Positions 37,426 to 46,561 of a stretch of DNA of 64,000 nt are shown here, piece after piece; positions within the stretch are counted from its first letter, which is position 1, and the number at the start of each line of letters is the position of its first letter. The notes beneath the pieces were generated by a model that was given only the letters and a program-made list of their open reading frames with translations, did no database searches and was not told where the DNA came from. Source of the DNA: Rhodospirillales bacterium (GTDB taxonomy: Bacteria > Pseudomonadota > Alphaproteobacteria > Acetobacterales > Acetobacteraceae); the NCBI GenBank assembly GCA_017304945.1, contig JAFKLG010000058.1:62001-126000 (forward strand), in the 5' to 3' direction. A program made the position numbers and the translations under genes.

Positions 37426-37979
37426 GGCAGCTCGACCTCCAGCGTCACACCACAGCGCGCCAGCATGTCCTTCTTGTCGAGGTCCGGTCCCTGTGCCTCG
37501 TTCCCCTGCTTCTGCCGCAGGTCGCGCACCGTGTCGCGTCGGATCAGCACCACCACGTCGGTGTCGGCCTGCAGCGCCATGGGGAATTCGTGCCAGGTGC
37601 CGAGGCGCAGCGAGAACCCGGCGCTGCCGTCGAACAGCAGCGCCCGCACGTCGTTCAGGTCCGGAATCTCCGCGTCGGGCGTGGGTGGCGCCAGTACCAG
37701 CAGGAACGGCCTGCCGCCCAACGGAATGAAGGTCTGGGTGTGCAGGAAGTGACGCTCCATCCAGCTCACCCGCAGGGGGCGCGGCTGGATGGTTGCCACC
37801 GAAACTTCCAGCGTGTCGTCGGTGACGAACTGCGCGACCGGCTTGCGCAGCTTCACCGCCTCGCCATAGAACGCGCTGCCGGTGACCGGGCCGAGCGCGG
37901 CGGAGCCGACCCACCAGCCGAAATCCGCGGTATTCTCAGGCGTGGCGGGTTCGGCGCGCAGCCGGTGCAGCGTGGTCAT
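37422..37979 (-). CDS. Ureidoglycolate lyase (AllA)-like cupin protein
   Basis: 185 residues. The family pattern is visible: HFLHTQTFIPLGGRPFLLV, then LLFDGSAGFSLRLGTWHEFP and DVVVLIRRDT, corresponding to the AllA cupin core. AllA splits ureidoglycolate to glyoxylate and urea. No other allantoin gene is certain nearby, although a PuuE-like deacetylase and HyuAB occur in the cluster, so a related ureide or a different acid may be the substrate. GAGGAG precedes the ATG. Eleven bases downstream of the ABC ATPase gene, in the same operon. Confidence 0.85.
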   Translation of the reverse strand: MTTLHRLRAEPATPENTADFGWWVGSAALGPVTGSAFYGEAVKLRKPVAQFVTDDTLEVSVATIQPRPLRVSWMERHFLHTQTFIPLGGRPFLLVLAPPTPDAEIPDLNDVRALLFDGSAGFSLRLGTWHEFPMALQADTDVVVLIRRDTVRDLRQKQGNEAQGPDLDKKDMLARCGVTLEVELP

Positions 37980-37990
37980 GCAGGCTCCTC

Positions 37991-38962
37991 TCACGCCGCG
38001 ATGCGGTTGCTGCCGTCGATCAGGCGCACGCAGGCGGCCGTCTGTCCCGGGCCGGCGGAGAGCAATGGTGGCCGGCCGATGCGGCACTGCTTCTCCACCA
38101 GCGGGCAGCGGGTCTGGAACGGACAGCCGGTGATGCGGTCGAGCGGCGAGGGAATCTCGCCCTCGAGCCGGATGCGCTTCGGGCGCTCCCTGGGATCGGC
38201 CGGCAGATGCGCGGACAAGAGCGCCTGGGTGTAGGGATGCGCGGGGCGATCCATCACCGCCTCGGTCGGGCCTTCCTCCAGCACGCGGCCGAGATACAGC
38301 ACGGCCACGCGATCAGCGATCAGGCGCAGCGTGGCAAGGTCGTGCGTGATGAACACCATCGACACGGCAGTCTCCGCACGCAACTCGCCAAGCAGGTCCA
38401 GGATGCCGGCGCGCACGGAGAGGTCGAGCGAGGAGGTGGGCTCATCCAGCACGATCAGAGATGGCCTGGTGGCGATGGCGCGGGCGATGCACACGCGCTG
38501 CAACTGTCCGCCCGAGAGTTCCGCCGGCGTGCGGTCGAGTTGCGCCGCGGCCAGGTGCACGCGTTCGGCCAGTCGTTCTGCTTCCGTGCGGCGCGCGGCG
38601 CGCCCAAGCTGCGTGTGCAGCTTCAGCGGTTCCTCGATCAGGCGGCGGATCGACATGCGCGGGTTGAGCGCCGACCACGGATCCTGGAACACCATCGACA
38701 TCCGCGCGCGCAGCTTGCGCAGCCGGCGTTCGGGCCAGTCGGTGATATCGTCGCCGTCCAGCGCGACGCGGCCGCCGGTCGGCTGCAGCAGCCGCAGCAG
38801 GCAGCGGCCCAGCGTCGACTTGCCCGATCCGGACTCGCCGACCAGGCCCAGCACCTCGCCCTCGTGGACGAGCAGGTCGACCTTGTCGAGCGCATGCACC
38901 GCCCCGGCCCCTTCACCGAAGCGCATGTCCAGCCCGGCGAGTTCGGCGACGACGCGGGTCAT
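37991..38962 (-). CDS. ABC transporter ATP-binding protein, OppF/DppF type
   Basis: 323-residue inner-face ATPase of a peptide-type importer. Walker A GESGSGKST near 44-52, FQDPWSALNPR, signature ELSGGQLQR, Walker B LIVLDEPTSSLD and H-loop ITHDL, followed by the oligopeptide-family C-terminal extension with CPFQTRCPLVEKQCR. Start overlaps the stop of the OppD-type gene. Works with the neighbouring OppD, OppC, OppB and binding protein. Confidence 0.95.
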   Translation of the reverse strand: MTRVVAELAGLDMRFGEGAGAVHALDKVDLLVHEGEVLGLVGESGSGKSTLGRCLLRLLQPTGGRVALDGDDITDWPERRLRKLRARMSMVFQDPWSALNPRMSIRRLIEEPLKLHTQLGRAARRTEAERLAERVHLAAAQLDRTPAELSGGQLQRVCIARAIATRPSLIVLDEPTSSLDLSVRAGILDLLGELRAETAVSMVFITHDLATLRLIADRVAVLYLGRVLEEGPTEAVMDRPAHPYTQALLSAHLPADPRERPKRIRLEGEIPSPLDRITGCPFQTRCPLVEKQCRIGRPPLLSAGPGQTAACVRLIDGSNRIAA

Positions 38963-39945
38963 GCCTCGGCCTCGGCGGGCTCGCGCGCGAAATGGCAGGC
39001 GGCGCGCTGGTCGCCAACCTGCGCCAGCGGCGGCGCGGACCGGCACACATCCCGGGATCGGTCGCAGCGCAGGCGGTAGCAGCAGCCTTCCGGTAGGGCG
39101 TAGAGGTTGGGTGGCGGTCCGCCCAGGCGCAGGCCGGCGCCCAGCCGCAGCCGTTCCGGCGTCGCGGCCAGCAGTGCCTGGGTGTAGGGATGCATCGGCC
39201 GGGGGAAGACCTCGGCAACGGGGCCCTGCTCCACCACGGAGCCGGCGAACATCACCGCCACGTCGTCGCAGTACTGCGCGACCACGCCCAGGTCATGCGT
39301 GACGATGATCGCCCCGATGCCGCGCCCGCGCACCGCTGCCGAGAGCAGGTCGAGGATCTGCGCCTGCACCGTCACGTCCAGGGCGGTGGTCGGTTCGTCG
39401 GCGATCAGCAGGTCGGGCTCGTTTACCAGCGCCAGCGCGATCACCACGCGCTGTGCCATGCCGCCGGAGAATTCGTGCGGCCAGGCGGCCAGTCGGCGTT
39501 TCGGATCGGGAATGCTGACCGCGGCCAGGATCGCCTCGGCCCGTTCCATCGCTTCCCGCCGGCTGCGCCTGGCATGGGCCCGCTGCACGCGCACGAGCTG
39601 CTCGCCCACGCGCGCCAGCGGATCCAGCGAGGCCTTGGCGGACTGCACGACGAAGCCGATGCGGTTGCCGCGCAGCGCGCTGCGTTCGCTGGCCGACATG
39701 GCCAGCAGGTCCCGCCCCTGGAACAGCGCGCGGCCGGCGACGACGCGGGCGGGCGGGTGCAGCAGGCCGAGGATCGAGGTGACCGTCAGGGACTTGCCCG
39801 CGCCGCTCTCGCCGACCAGGCCCAGGATGCGGCCCTTCTGCAGCGTGAAGCCGACGCCGTTCAGCGCGCGGGCCGTGCGGATGCGATCGTCGCGATCCCG
39901 GGTGACGAAATGCGTGTGCAGGTCGGAGACTTCGAGCAGGCTCAT
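38959..39945 (-). CDS. ABC transporter ATP-binding protein, OppD/DppD type
   Basis: 328 residues. Walker A GESGAGKSL, signature EFSGGMAQR, Walker B LLIADEPTTALD and ITVTHDL-type switch (IIVTHDL). The C-terminal Cys-rich region CCYRLRCDRSRDVC is typical for oligopeptide ATPases. The last Walker A residue is Leu after Lys-Ser, which is common in OppD proteins. ATGA overlaps on both sides show tight coupling with OppC and OppF genes. Confidence 0.95.
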   Translation of the reverse strand: MSLLEVSDLHTHFVTRDRDDRIRTARALNGVGFTLQKGRILGLVGESGAGKSLTVTSILGLLHPPARVVAGRALFQGRDLLAMSASERSALRGNRIGFVVQSAKASLDPLARVGEQLVRVQRAHARRSRREAMERAEAILAAVSIPDPKRRLAAWPHEFSGGMAQRVVIALALVNEPDLLIADEPTTALDVTVQAQILDLLSAAVRGRGIGAIIVTHDLGVVAQYCDDVAVMFAGSVVEQGPVAEVFPRPMHPYTQALLAATPERLRLGAGLRLGGPPPNLYALPEGCCYRLRCDRSRDVCRSAPPLAQVGDQRAACHFAREPAEAEA

Positions 39946-40826
39946 CCCGCGCTCCGCCGACGCGGGTCGAGCAGGTCGGCGAGCCCATCGCCGGTCATGT
40001 TGAGCGCGAGCGACAGCAGGATCAGCGCGATGCCGGGGAAGACGCCGATCCACCACTGGCCGGTGACCATGTATTCCGCGCCCTGGCGGATCATCGCGCC
40101 CCATTCGGGCGTGGGCGGCTGGATGCCCAGGCCGAGGAAGGCGAAGGTGGTCGACAGCCGCACCGCCCAGGACGCGCGCACCGCCGCCTGGGCCAGCGTG
40201 CCTTGCAGCGTGTTGGGCATCAGGTGCACGAGCAGGATGCGCCAGACCGGATTGCCGGTGGCGACCGCGCATTCCACCAGTGAGCCGGAGCGCAGCGCCA
40301 GCACCTCCGACCGCACCAGGCGCGCGAACACCGGCGCATCCAGCAGGCCCAGCACCAGCACGACGTTCACGACGGACGCGCCGGCGGCGGAGACGACGGC
40401 CAATGCCAGGATGATCGAGGGGAACACCCGCAGCGCGTCGAAGAAGCGCATCAGCACCTCATCCGTCCAGCCGCCGAGATAGCCGGTTACCAGGCCGACC
40501 GGCACACCGACCAGGATCGCCAGCGCGACCGCGGGCAGGGCGATGGCGAAGGCGTAGAGCGTGCCGAAGATGACGCGCGAGAACACGTCCATCCCGTTCG
40601 CGTCGGTGCCGAACCAATGCGCCTGCGACGGCGCTTGCAGCACGGCTGCGGCGTCAGCGGCGACCGGGTCATAGGGCATGATCAGCGGCGCCAGCACCGC
40701 CAGCAGCGCGAAGGCCGCGAGCAGCAGCACCCCCGCCGCGGCGAGCGGGCTGCGCCGTGTCCAGGCGCGCAGCCGGTGCGGCAGGACGAAGCGGCGCGGG
40801 GCCGGCAGGGTCGCGGCGTGGCTCAT
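39942..40826 (-). CDS. ABC transporter permease, OppC/DppC type
   Basis: 294-residue inner-membrane permease. N-terminal helix AAAGVLLLAAFALLAVLAPL, the OppC-type extracytoplasmic segment HWFGTDANGMDVFSRVIFG, and the EAA loop near ECAVATGNPVWRILLVHLMP. About six transmembrane helices. Overlaps the OppB stop by four bases. Confidence 0.94.
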   Translation of the reverse strand: MSHAATLPAPRRFVLPHRLRAWTRRSPLAAAGVLLLAAFALLAVLAPLIMPYDPVAADAAAVLQAPSQAHWFGTDANGMDVFSRVIFGTLYAFAIALPAVALAILVGVPVGLVTGYLGGWTDEVLMRFFDALRVFPSIILALAVVSAAGASVVNVVLVLGLLDAPVFARLVRSEVLALRSGSLVECAVATGNPVWRILLVHLMPNTLQGTLAQAAVRASWAVRLSTTFAFLGLGIQPPTPEWGAMIRQGAEYMVTGQWWIGVFPGIALILLSLALNMTGDGLADLLDPRRRSAG

Positions 40827-41839
40827 GCGCGTCCAGCCCGCGGTTCCAGGACCAGGACCAGCAGGTCCACGGCGAGGAACACGACGACGGAGAACACCGC
40901 CAGCAGCAGCACATAGCCCTGCACCACGGCGAAGTCGCCCTTGACGATCGCATCGAGGCCGAACTGACCGGTGCCGCCCCAGGCAAACACGTATTCGATC
41001 AACGACCCGCTGCCGACCAGGCCCACCAGCTCCGCGCCGATGAAGGTCACCACCGGGGTTGCCGCATTGCGCAGCGCGATCCGCGCGATGGTGCGGGGCG
41101 GGAGTCCCTGCGCCTCGGCATAGGCGATCGGCGGCGAACTCAGCACGCTCAGCGCGATCGCGCGGGTCTGGGCGATGATCGGTGCGGCGCAGAGGATGGC
41201 GATGCTGGCAACCGGCAGCACGAGTTGCGCGGCGGCGGACTGTGCCGTTTCCCATCGGCCGGCGAACAGCGCATCCAGCAGGAAGCTGCCGGTCACGCGC
41301 GGCGGTGGATCGAGCATCAACGACAGGCGGCCCATCCCCGGCGGCGCCCATTCCAGCACGTAGAAGAAGATCAGCAGCAGCGCGAGGCCCAGGAAATAGG
41401 TCGGGACAGAGAAACCCAGCAGCGAGATCAGCCGCGCCGCATGATCGAAGCCGCGGCCACGCCGCAAGGCCGAGATCAGACCCACCGGCACGCCGACCAG
41501 CGCGCCGATCAGCACGCCCAGGACGAGCAATTCCAAGGAGGCCGGCGCGCGGTCGACCAGCTCCGCCAGCACCGGTCGGTTGGAGATCCAGGAGTGCCCG
41601 AGGTCGCCGTTCAACACCCGGCCCAGCCAGATCAGGAACTGCACCGGCAGCGGGCGATCGAGACCGTACTGCGCGCGCAGCCGCGCGATCTCGTCCGCCG
41701 TCGCCGTCGGCCCTGCCAGCATCGCGCTCGGGTCCTGCCCGCCCAGGCGCAGCAGCACGAACGTGCCCAGCGCCACCACGAACAGCAGCGGGACCAGCAG
41801 GACCAGCCGACGCAGCAGGAATGGCAGGGCGCGGCGCAC
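40823..41839 (-). CDS. ABC transporter permease, OppB/DppB type
   Basis: 338 residues beginning with GTG, two bases after the binding-protein stop. First helix FLLRRLVLLVPLLFVVALGT, then the OppB-type LGGQDPSAMLAGP and YGLDRPLPVQFLIWLG, and the EAA-like YAEAQGLPPRTIARIALRNA. Forms the membrane channel with OppC. Confidence 0.94.
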   Translation of the reverse strand: MRRALPFLLRRLVLLVPLLFVVALGTFVLLRLGGQDPSAMLAGPTATADEIARLRAQYGLDRPLPVQFLIWLGRVLNGDLGHSWISNRPVLAELVDRAPASLELLVLGVLIGALVGVPVGLISALRRGRGFDHAARLISLLGFSVPTYFLGLALLLIFFYVLEWAPPGMGRLSLMLDPPPRVTGSFLLDALFAGRWETAQSAAAQLVLPVASIAILCAAPIIAQTRAIALSVLSSPPIAYAEAQGLPPRTIARIALRNAATPVVTFIGAELVGLVGSGSLIEYVFAWGGTGQFGLDAIVKGDFAVVQGYVLLLAVFSVVVFLAVDLLVLVLEPRAGRA

Positions 41840-41841
41840 GA

Positions 41842-43419
41842 TCAGCCGACCTTGAGGTCGACCCAGCGCTCCTGGTCATCGGGATGCGGCACCCAGCCCG
41901 ACACCGCCGGCGCCATGGCCTCGAACACGTCCGGGTAGACGGTCAGGATCCAGGGCGCGTCAGCCATCCACAGCTTCTGCGCGTCGTGCATCAGCGCGGT
42001 GCGCTTGCCCATGTCCAGCGTCACCCGCGCCTCGCCGATGAGCTTGTCGAGTTCGGGGTTCTTGTAGCGCATCCGATTCGACACCCCGTTCGACATCGTC
42101 AGCAGCGACATGGTGTAGACCGGATCAAGCACGATCGGCCCGTCCTCGAAGGTGAAGAACGGGATGTCCTGCTTGCCGGGTGCGCTGCGGGCCCGCATGT
42201 CGGAGGCGGGGATGCGCTGCAACTTCGCCGTGACGCCGACCGCCTTCAACTGGTCGGCCACCTGCACCGCCATCTGTTCCTCCCACCAGACGATGTCGGA
42301 GAAGGTCAGCTCGACGTCGAGCCCGTTGGCGTAGCCGGCCTCGGCCAGCAGCGCCTTGGCCTTGGCGGGATCATGGCCATAGGCGAATAGCGAGGGATCG
42401 GCGCCCGCGACGATCGGCGGGATCACCGTCCCGGCGTCCTGGCCGGTGCCCAGCAGCACCGCCTGGCGCAGCTTGTCGCGGTCGATGGCGAAGTTGAAGG
42501 CCCGGCGGACGCGCACGTCGTCGAACGGCTTGACGCTGTTGTTCATGCGCACCGAGCACATGGCGCGGCCGTCGGCCTGCTGCACCTTGACCCGCTTGTC
42601 CTTCTGCATGTCGATGACCTGCTGAACATTCGGGCGGTCGATCCACTGCACCTGCTGGCTGCGCAGCAGCGCCACGCGGGAGGCGCCGGACGGCACGGCG
42701 CGGTAGATCACCTTCTGGAAATACGGCGCACCGCGGAAGTAGTTGGGGTTGGCGACGAACACCGCCTGCTGGCCCGGCTGCACCGATTCGACGTGATAGG
42801 CGCCGAAGCCCGCGCTGTTGGTCTCCAGCCATTTCAGCCCCCACGGATCCTCGGCCGTGACGTGCTTCTTCATCTCGGTGCTGTCGTAGATGCCGGGCGT
42901 GTACAGCGTCAGGCAGGACAGGAAGATCGAGGACGGCGCCGACAGCGTGAACTCCACCTCACGCGGCGACAGTGCCTTCACGCCGGTGACGTTGGCGACG
43001 CCGGCGATGAACGCACCGGTGCGCTTCTGGGCGAAGCTCTTCTGCCAGCCCCATTCGACGTCGGCCGCGGTCAGTTCGTTGCCGAACGGGCTCTTCACCC
43101 CGCTGCGCAGCGTGAACACCCAGCGCAGCCCGTCCTCGGAGGGCTTCCAGCTCTCCGCCAGGTGGCCCTCGATGCGGTTCGGATCGAGATAGGTCCGGCC
43201 GTTGCGTTCCACCCGCGCATAGCGCGTCAGGCCCTCGTAGATCTGCGTCACCGTCTCCTGCGTGCCGGGGCGCAGCGCATCGCCGTCGAACCCCTCGGGC
43301 GTGCCGGGCGCCGCGAGCAGCATGGTGCGCGTCTGCTGCGCCTGCAGGGTGCGGCTGGTGAGTGGCAGGTAGGTCGCGGCGGTCGCGCCCGCGAGTAGGG
43401 TCCGGCGGCGAAGTTTCAT
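41842..43419 (-). CDS. ABC transporter substrate-binding protein, family 5
   Basis: 525-residue periplasmic binding protein. N terminus MKLRRRTLLAGATAATYLPL is a Tat/Sec-type signal, cleaved near LQA-QQ. SBP_bac_5 features include RWVFTLRSGVKSPFGNELTA. ATG 43419 has GAGGAG 6 bases upstream; the longer in-frame ORF is rejected. First gene of binding protein-OppB-OppC-OppD-OppF-AllA-like-ADC-like. The genes for processing proteins at the operon end imply the imported ligand is an organic acid or ureide rather than a peptide. Confidence 0.92.
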   Translation of the reverse strand: MKLRRRTLLAGATAATYLPLTSRTLQAQQTRTMLLAAPGTPEGFDGDALRPGTQETVTQIYEGLTRYARVERNGRTYLDPNRIEGHLAESWKPSEDGLRWVFTLRSGVKSPFGNELTAADVEWGWQKSFAQKRTGAFIAGVANVTGVKALSPREVEFTLSAPSSIFLSCLTLYTPGIYDSTEMKKHVTAEDPWGLKWLETNSAGFGAYHVESVQPGQQAVFVANPNYFRGAPYFQKVIYRAVPSGASRVALLRSQQVQWIDRPNVQQVIDMQKDKRVKVQQADGRAMCSVRMNNSVKPFDDVRVRRAFNFAIDRDKLRQAVLLGTGQDAGTVIPPIVAGADPSLFAYGHDPAKAKALLAEAGYANGLDVELTFSDIVWWEEQMAVQVADQLKAVGVTAKLQRIPASDMRARSAPGKQDIPFFTFEDGPIVLDPVYTMSLLTMSNGVSNRMRYKNPELDKLIGEARVTLDMGKRTALMHDAQKLWMADAPWILTVYPDVFEAMAPAVSGWVPHPDDQERWVDLKVG

Positions 43420-43617
43420 CTCTCGCTCCTCACGCGCGGTAGGCCGGCGCCGAGGCAGCCGGAGAACCGTCAGTCGATCTGATTGGAATGGTCGAAGCAA
43501 TTCGTGTGCCGGCGGCGGGGAAGGGCGGGCGCGCGTCGCGACGGCCAATCGTGTCGCGCCGCCGGTGCGCCGGTTCGTGCATTGCCGCCCCTTCCTGCTC
43601 CTCAACGGAGAGCTTTC

Positions 43618-43645
43618 AGTTGTCTGCTTGTAGAGTCAACTATGC
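43618..43645. promoter_or_regulatory. Shared promoter element upstream of the OYE gene
   Basis: AGTTGTCTGCTTG (43618-43630) is identical to 33412-33424 apart from its first flanking base context, and AGTTG (43618-43622) with CAACT (43637-43641) makes an inverted repeat. CTATGCATCTG follows. It lies in the divergent spacer between the ABC operon and the OYE gene. Confidence 0.45.
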
Positions 43646-43689
43646 ATCTGCAAGAATTTGCGCCACATCGCAGCGCCGAGGCAGCCCGC

Positions 43690-45690
43690 ATGACCCTGAC
43701 CGAATCCGACGCCGATCCGGCGCTGCTTCCCGGCGCGGCCCGCTACCCCTCGGTCTTCCGCCCCATCGAGCTGGGGCCGGTTCGGCTGCGCAACCGCATC
43801 TTCGTCCCCGCCCACACCACCAATTTCGGCGAGGACAACCTGCCGAGCGAACGGCATCTGGCGTATCATCGGGCCCGCGCGCGGGGCGGCGTCGGAATGA
43901 TCGTATTCGAGGGCATCCGCGTCCATCCGTCGAGCCTCGGGCGCCGGCAAGGGGTGAACGGCTACGACCCGGCCTGCATCTCCCGATTTGCCGCGATTGC
44001 ACGCGCGGTGCAGCAGGACGGGGCGAAGCTGTTCGGCCAGATCATCCATCTCGGCCGGCACATCGACGGCAACTACGCGCGGATGGCCGCCTGGTCGGCG
44101 AGCGCCGTGCCGTGGACGCCGCTCGCCGCGCCGCCGCATCCGATGACGGTGGCGGAGATCGGCCAGGTGGTGGCCGCGCATGCCGATGTCGCCAGGCACC
44201 TGATGGAGGCGGGGCTGGACGGCGTCGAGGTGACGCTGGCGCACGGGCATCTGCTGCAGCAGTTCCTCTCGCCCGCGGTGAATCGGCGCAGCGACGCCTA
44301 TGGCGGGCCGGTGGAGAACCGCATGCGCATGGCGCTGGAGGCGGTGGCCGCGGTGCGCGCGGCGGTGGGAGACGCGATCGCGGTCGGCGTACGCATCTCC
44401 GCCGACGAGTTCCTGGAGGGCGGGCTGACGCTGGCCGACATGCAGGACGTGATCGTGCGGCTGGCCGGGGCGGTGAAGCTCGACTTCGTCAACGTCTCGC
44501 ATTCCGCCTACCACGGCAGCGCCACCATCAGCACCCAGATGGCCGACATGGCGTTCGAGCCGGATGCGTTCCGGCACCTGCCGCGCGGCATCGCGACCGC
44601 GCTCGGGGGAAGCGTGCCGGTGTTCGCGGTGTGCCGCTTCCGCACGCTGGCCGAGGCCGAGACGATGCTGCAGGACGGCGAGATCGCCATGGTCGGCATG
44701 GCGCGCGCGCACATCGCCGACACCGCGCTGGTGCGCAAGGCGGCCGAGGGGCGGGAGGACGCGACGCGCCCCTGCATCGCCTGCAACCAGGGCTGCACCG
44801 GCTTCCTGGCGCAGTCGCTGCCGATCACCTGCCTGAGCAATGCGGCGATGGGACGCGAGACGGAGTGGCCGTTGCCCGCCCCCGCGGTCTTGGGGATGCG
44901 GCAGGCTGTGGCCGTCATCGGCGGCGGGCCCGCCGGGATGGAGGCCGCGCTGGTGGCCGCCGAACGCGGCCACGCGGTCACGCTGTGGGAGGCCTCGACC
45001 GAGACCGGCGGCGCGCTGCGCCACAGCCTGGCCATGCCGAAGCGGCGCGATTTCGGCCTGCTGCTGGACTATCAGCGTCGCGCGGTGGAGCGTGCGGGCG
45101 TCACGCTGCGCCTGGGCGAGCGAGCCGATGCCACTTCGGTCGCCGGCTTCGATGCGGTGGTGGTGGCGACCGGAGCGCGACCCGCCGCGGCGGCGCTGCC
45201 CGGTGGCGGCACGCCGCTCACCATGGAGGCCGCTCTGGCCGATCCCGACGCGCTGGGCGCGCATGTCGCGGTGCAGGACCTGCTGGGAAGCTGGGCGATG
45301 ACCGGGCTGATCGAGTTCCTGGCCGATAGCGGCCGGCAGGTGACCGTGATCGCGCCCACCGGCACGCCCGGATGGCAGATGAGCATCTACTCCTCCTTCG
45401 CCTGGCGGAAGCGATTGCGCGACCGGCGCGTGCGCATCCTCGGCCTGCGCAGCGTGCAGTCCTTCGCCGATGGCGCGCTGGTGCTGCAGGATGCCTCCAC
45501 CGGCGACACCGAATGTCTGGAGGGCGTGGACTCGCTGATCGCCCCCGCGGTGGGCATCCCCAATGATGCGCTGGTGCCGGTGCTGTCCGGCAATGCCGCG
45601 CGGCCGGTGCTGCCGGTGGGCGACTGCGTCGCCGCGCGATCGGCGCTGGAAGCGATCTTCGAAGGCCATCAGGCAGGGCGGACTTTATGA
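43690..45690 (+). CDS. Old yellow enzyme/2,4-dienoyl-CoA reductase-type flavin oxidoreductase with FeS and FAD domains
   Basis: 666 residues. N-terminal FMN TIM barrel (NRIFVPAHTTNFGED, GVEVTLAHGHLLQQFLSPAV with RSDAYGG), a 4Fe-4S site CIACNQGCTG near 362-371 plus a further Cys in ITCLSN, then an FAD/NAD domain with VIGGGPAGMEAAL near 409. The layout is that of FadH, trimethylamine dehydrogenase and N-demethylases such as those for stachydrine or dimethylglycine. Start at 43690 has GAGG 8 bases upstream; an ATG at 43642 lies inside the repeated promoter element. The AhpD-like gene overlaps the stop. Confidence 0.93.
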   Translation: MTLTESDADPALLPGAARYPSVFRPIELGPVRLRNRIFVPAHTTNFGEDNLPSERHLAYHRARARGGVGMIVFEGIRVHPSSLGRRQGVNGYDPACISRFAAIARAVQQDGAKLFGQIIHLGRHIDGNYARMAAWSASAVPWTPLAAPPHPMTVAEIGQVVAAHADVARHLMEAGLDGVEVTLAHGHLLQQFLSPAVNRRSDAYGGPVENRMRMALEAVAAVRAAVGDAIAVGVRISADEFLEGGLTLADMQDVIVRLAGAVKLDFVNVSHSAYHGSATISTQMADMAFEPDAFRHLPRGIATALGGSVPVFAVCRFRTLAEAETMLQDGEIAMVGMARAHIADTALVRKAAEGREDATRPCIACNQGCTGFLAQSLPITCLSNAAMGRETEWPLPAPAVLGMRQAVAVIGGGPAGMEAALVAAERGHAVTLWEASTETGGALRHSLAMPKRRDFGLLLDYQRRAVERAGVTLRLGERADATSVAGFDAVVVATGARPAAAALPGGGTPLTMEAALADPDALGAHVAVQDLLGSWAMTGLIEFLADSGRQVTVIAPTGTPGWQMSIYSSFAWRKRLRDRRVRILGLRSVQSFADGALVLQDASTGDTECLEGVDSLIAPAVGIPNDALVPVLSGNAARPVLPVGDCVAARSALEAIFEGHQAGRTL

Positions 45691-46394
45691 GCAACGAGAC
45701 GACCGACGACCTGGCGCAGCGCCTGGAGGCGGTGCGCGCCAAGCGCGGCTACCTGCTGCCGCATCACGGCCTGCTGGCGCTGGCGTTCCCCGATCTGCTG
45801 GCGGGCTACGCCGCGGCCTACAGCGCGATGGCGCTCGCCGACCGCGTGCTGTCGCATCACGACCGGGAGTTCGTGTGGCTGGCGGTGCTGGCGGCCACGG
45901 ATGAGTCGCTGGCGACGCATCACATCACGAAGTTCCGCGCGGCCGGTGGCACCGACGCGACGATGGAGGCCGCGTTCGCCGCCTGCGCGCTGGCGATCGG
46001 CGCCGAGGCCTATGACTTCGCCGCGCGCGACTGGTCGGCGCAGTTGCAGCCCTGGAATCCGCAGGCGGCCTATCTGCGCGGCGTGCGCGCGCTGGCGCCG
46101 CTGCGGCTGGTGCACCTGGCACAATGCGCGGTGCATGTCTGCCGCGCCCGCTGGCGGTTGCTGGGCTGGCAGTTGCGCGCGGCCTATGAGGACGGCGTGC
46201 CGGAGGACGAGATCGCCGAGGCGCTGACGCTGGCGATGTTCCCCGGCTCCATTCCGCGCTTCGTCGAGGCGTGCCGCGTGTGGCTCGAGTTGATCCAGGA
46301 CGGCACGCTGCCGGCCTCTCCCCGCTACCAGGCCTGGGCGCGGCTTGCCGGCCAGGGCGGGCACGATGAGGCGATGGCTGGCAAGCCTGAGTGA
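45687..46394 (+). CDS. CMD/AhpD-like protein without CxxC, copy B
   Basis: 235 residues, paralogue of the protein at 32641-33354. Shared landmarks are KRGYLLPHHGLL, REFVWLAVL, HHITKFRAAGG (in place of the AhpD CxxC region), LRAAYEDGV and RFVEACRVW. No catalytic Cys pair. Translationally coupled to the OYE gene (ATGA), whereas copy A is coupled to a GMC oxidoreductase; both copies thus accompany a flavoprotein. It may be a decarboxylase, isomerase or a scaffold; unknown. Confidence 0.8.
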   Translation: MSNETTDDLAQRLEAVRAKRGYLLPHHGLLALAFPDLLAGYAAAYSAMALADRVLSHHDREFVWLAVLAATDESLATHHITKFRAAGGTDATMEAAFAACALAIGAEAYDFAARDWSAQLQPWNPQAAYLRGVRALAPLRLVHLAQCAVHVCRARWRLLGWQLRAAYEDGVPEDEIAEALTLAMFPGSIPRFVEACRVWLELIQDGTLPASPRYQAWARLAGQGGHDEAMAGKPE

Positions 46395-46464
46395 CGACGG
46401 CCGGTGTGCAGGCCGTCCGCCTGCGTCAGGCCATGCCGCCCGGTGCCGTGGTCACTCCCACCTG

Positions 46465-46508
46465 TGTCATGGCCGTGCTTGTCACGGCCATCCACGTTGC
46501 TGTGCTGC
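46465..46508. repeat. Dispersed palindromic repeat, partial inverted copy 3
   Basis: TGTCATGGCCGTGCTTGTCA continues through CGGCCATCCACGT. It matches the reverse complement of the right part of the repeat at 36507-36596. A second hairpin, TCGCCGACACGAGGCCGG, follows at about 46523 and resembles one at about 15403. This spacer separates convergent genes. Confidence 0.65.
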
Positions 46509-46561
46509 AATCGGCCCGTCGTGAGTCGCCGACACGAGGCCGGTGACGAGAGGAGGGTCCG

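Noticed and set aside
43636-45669. 677-residue ORF opposite the old yellow enzyme gene
   Set aside because: His/Arg/Gln-rich antisense shadow; plus strand has FMN, FeS and FAD motifs.
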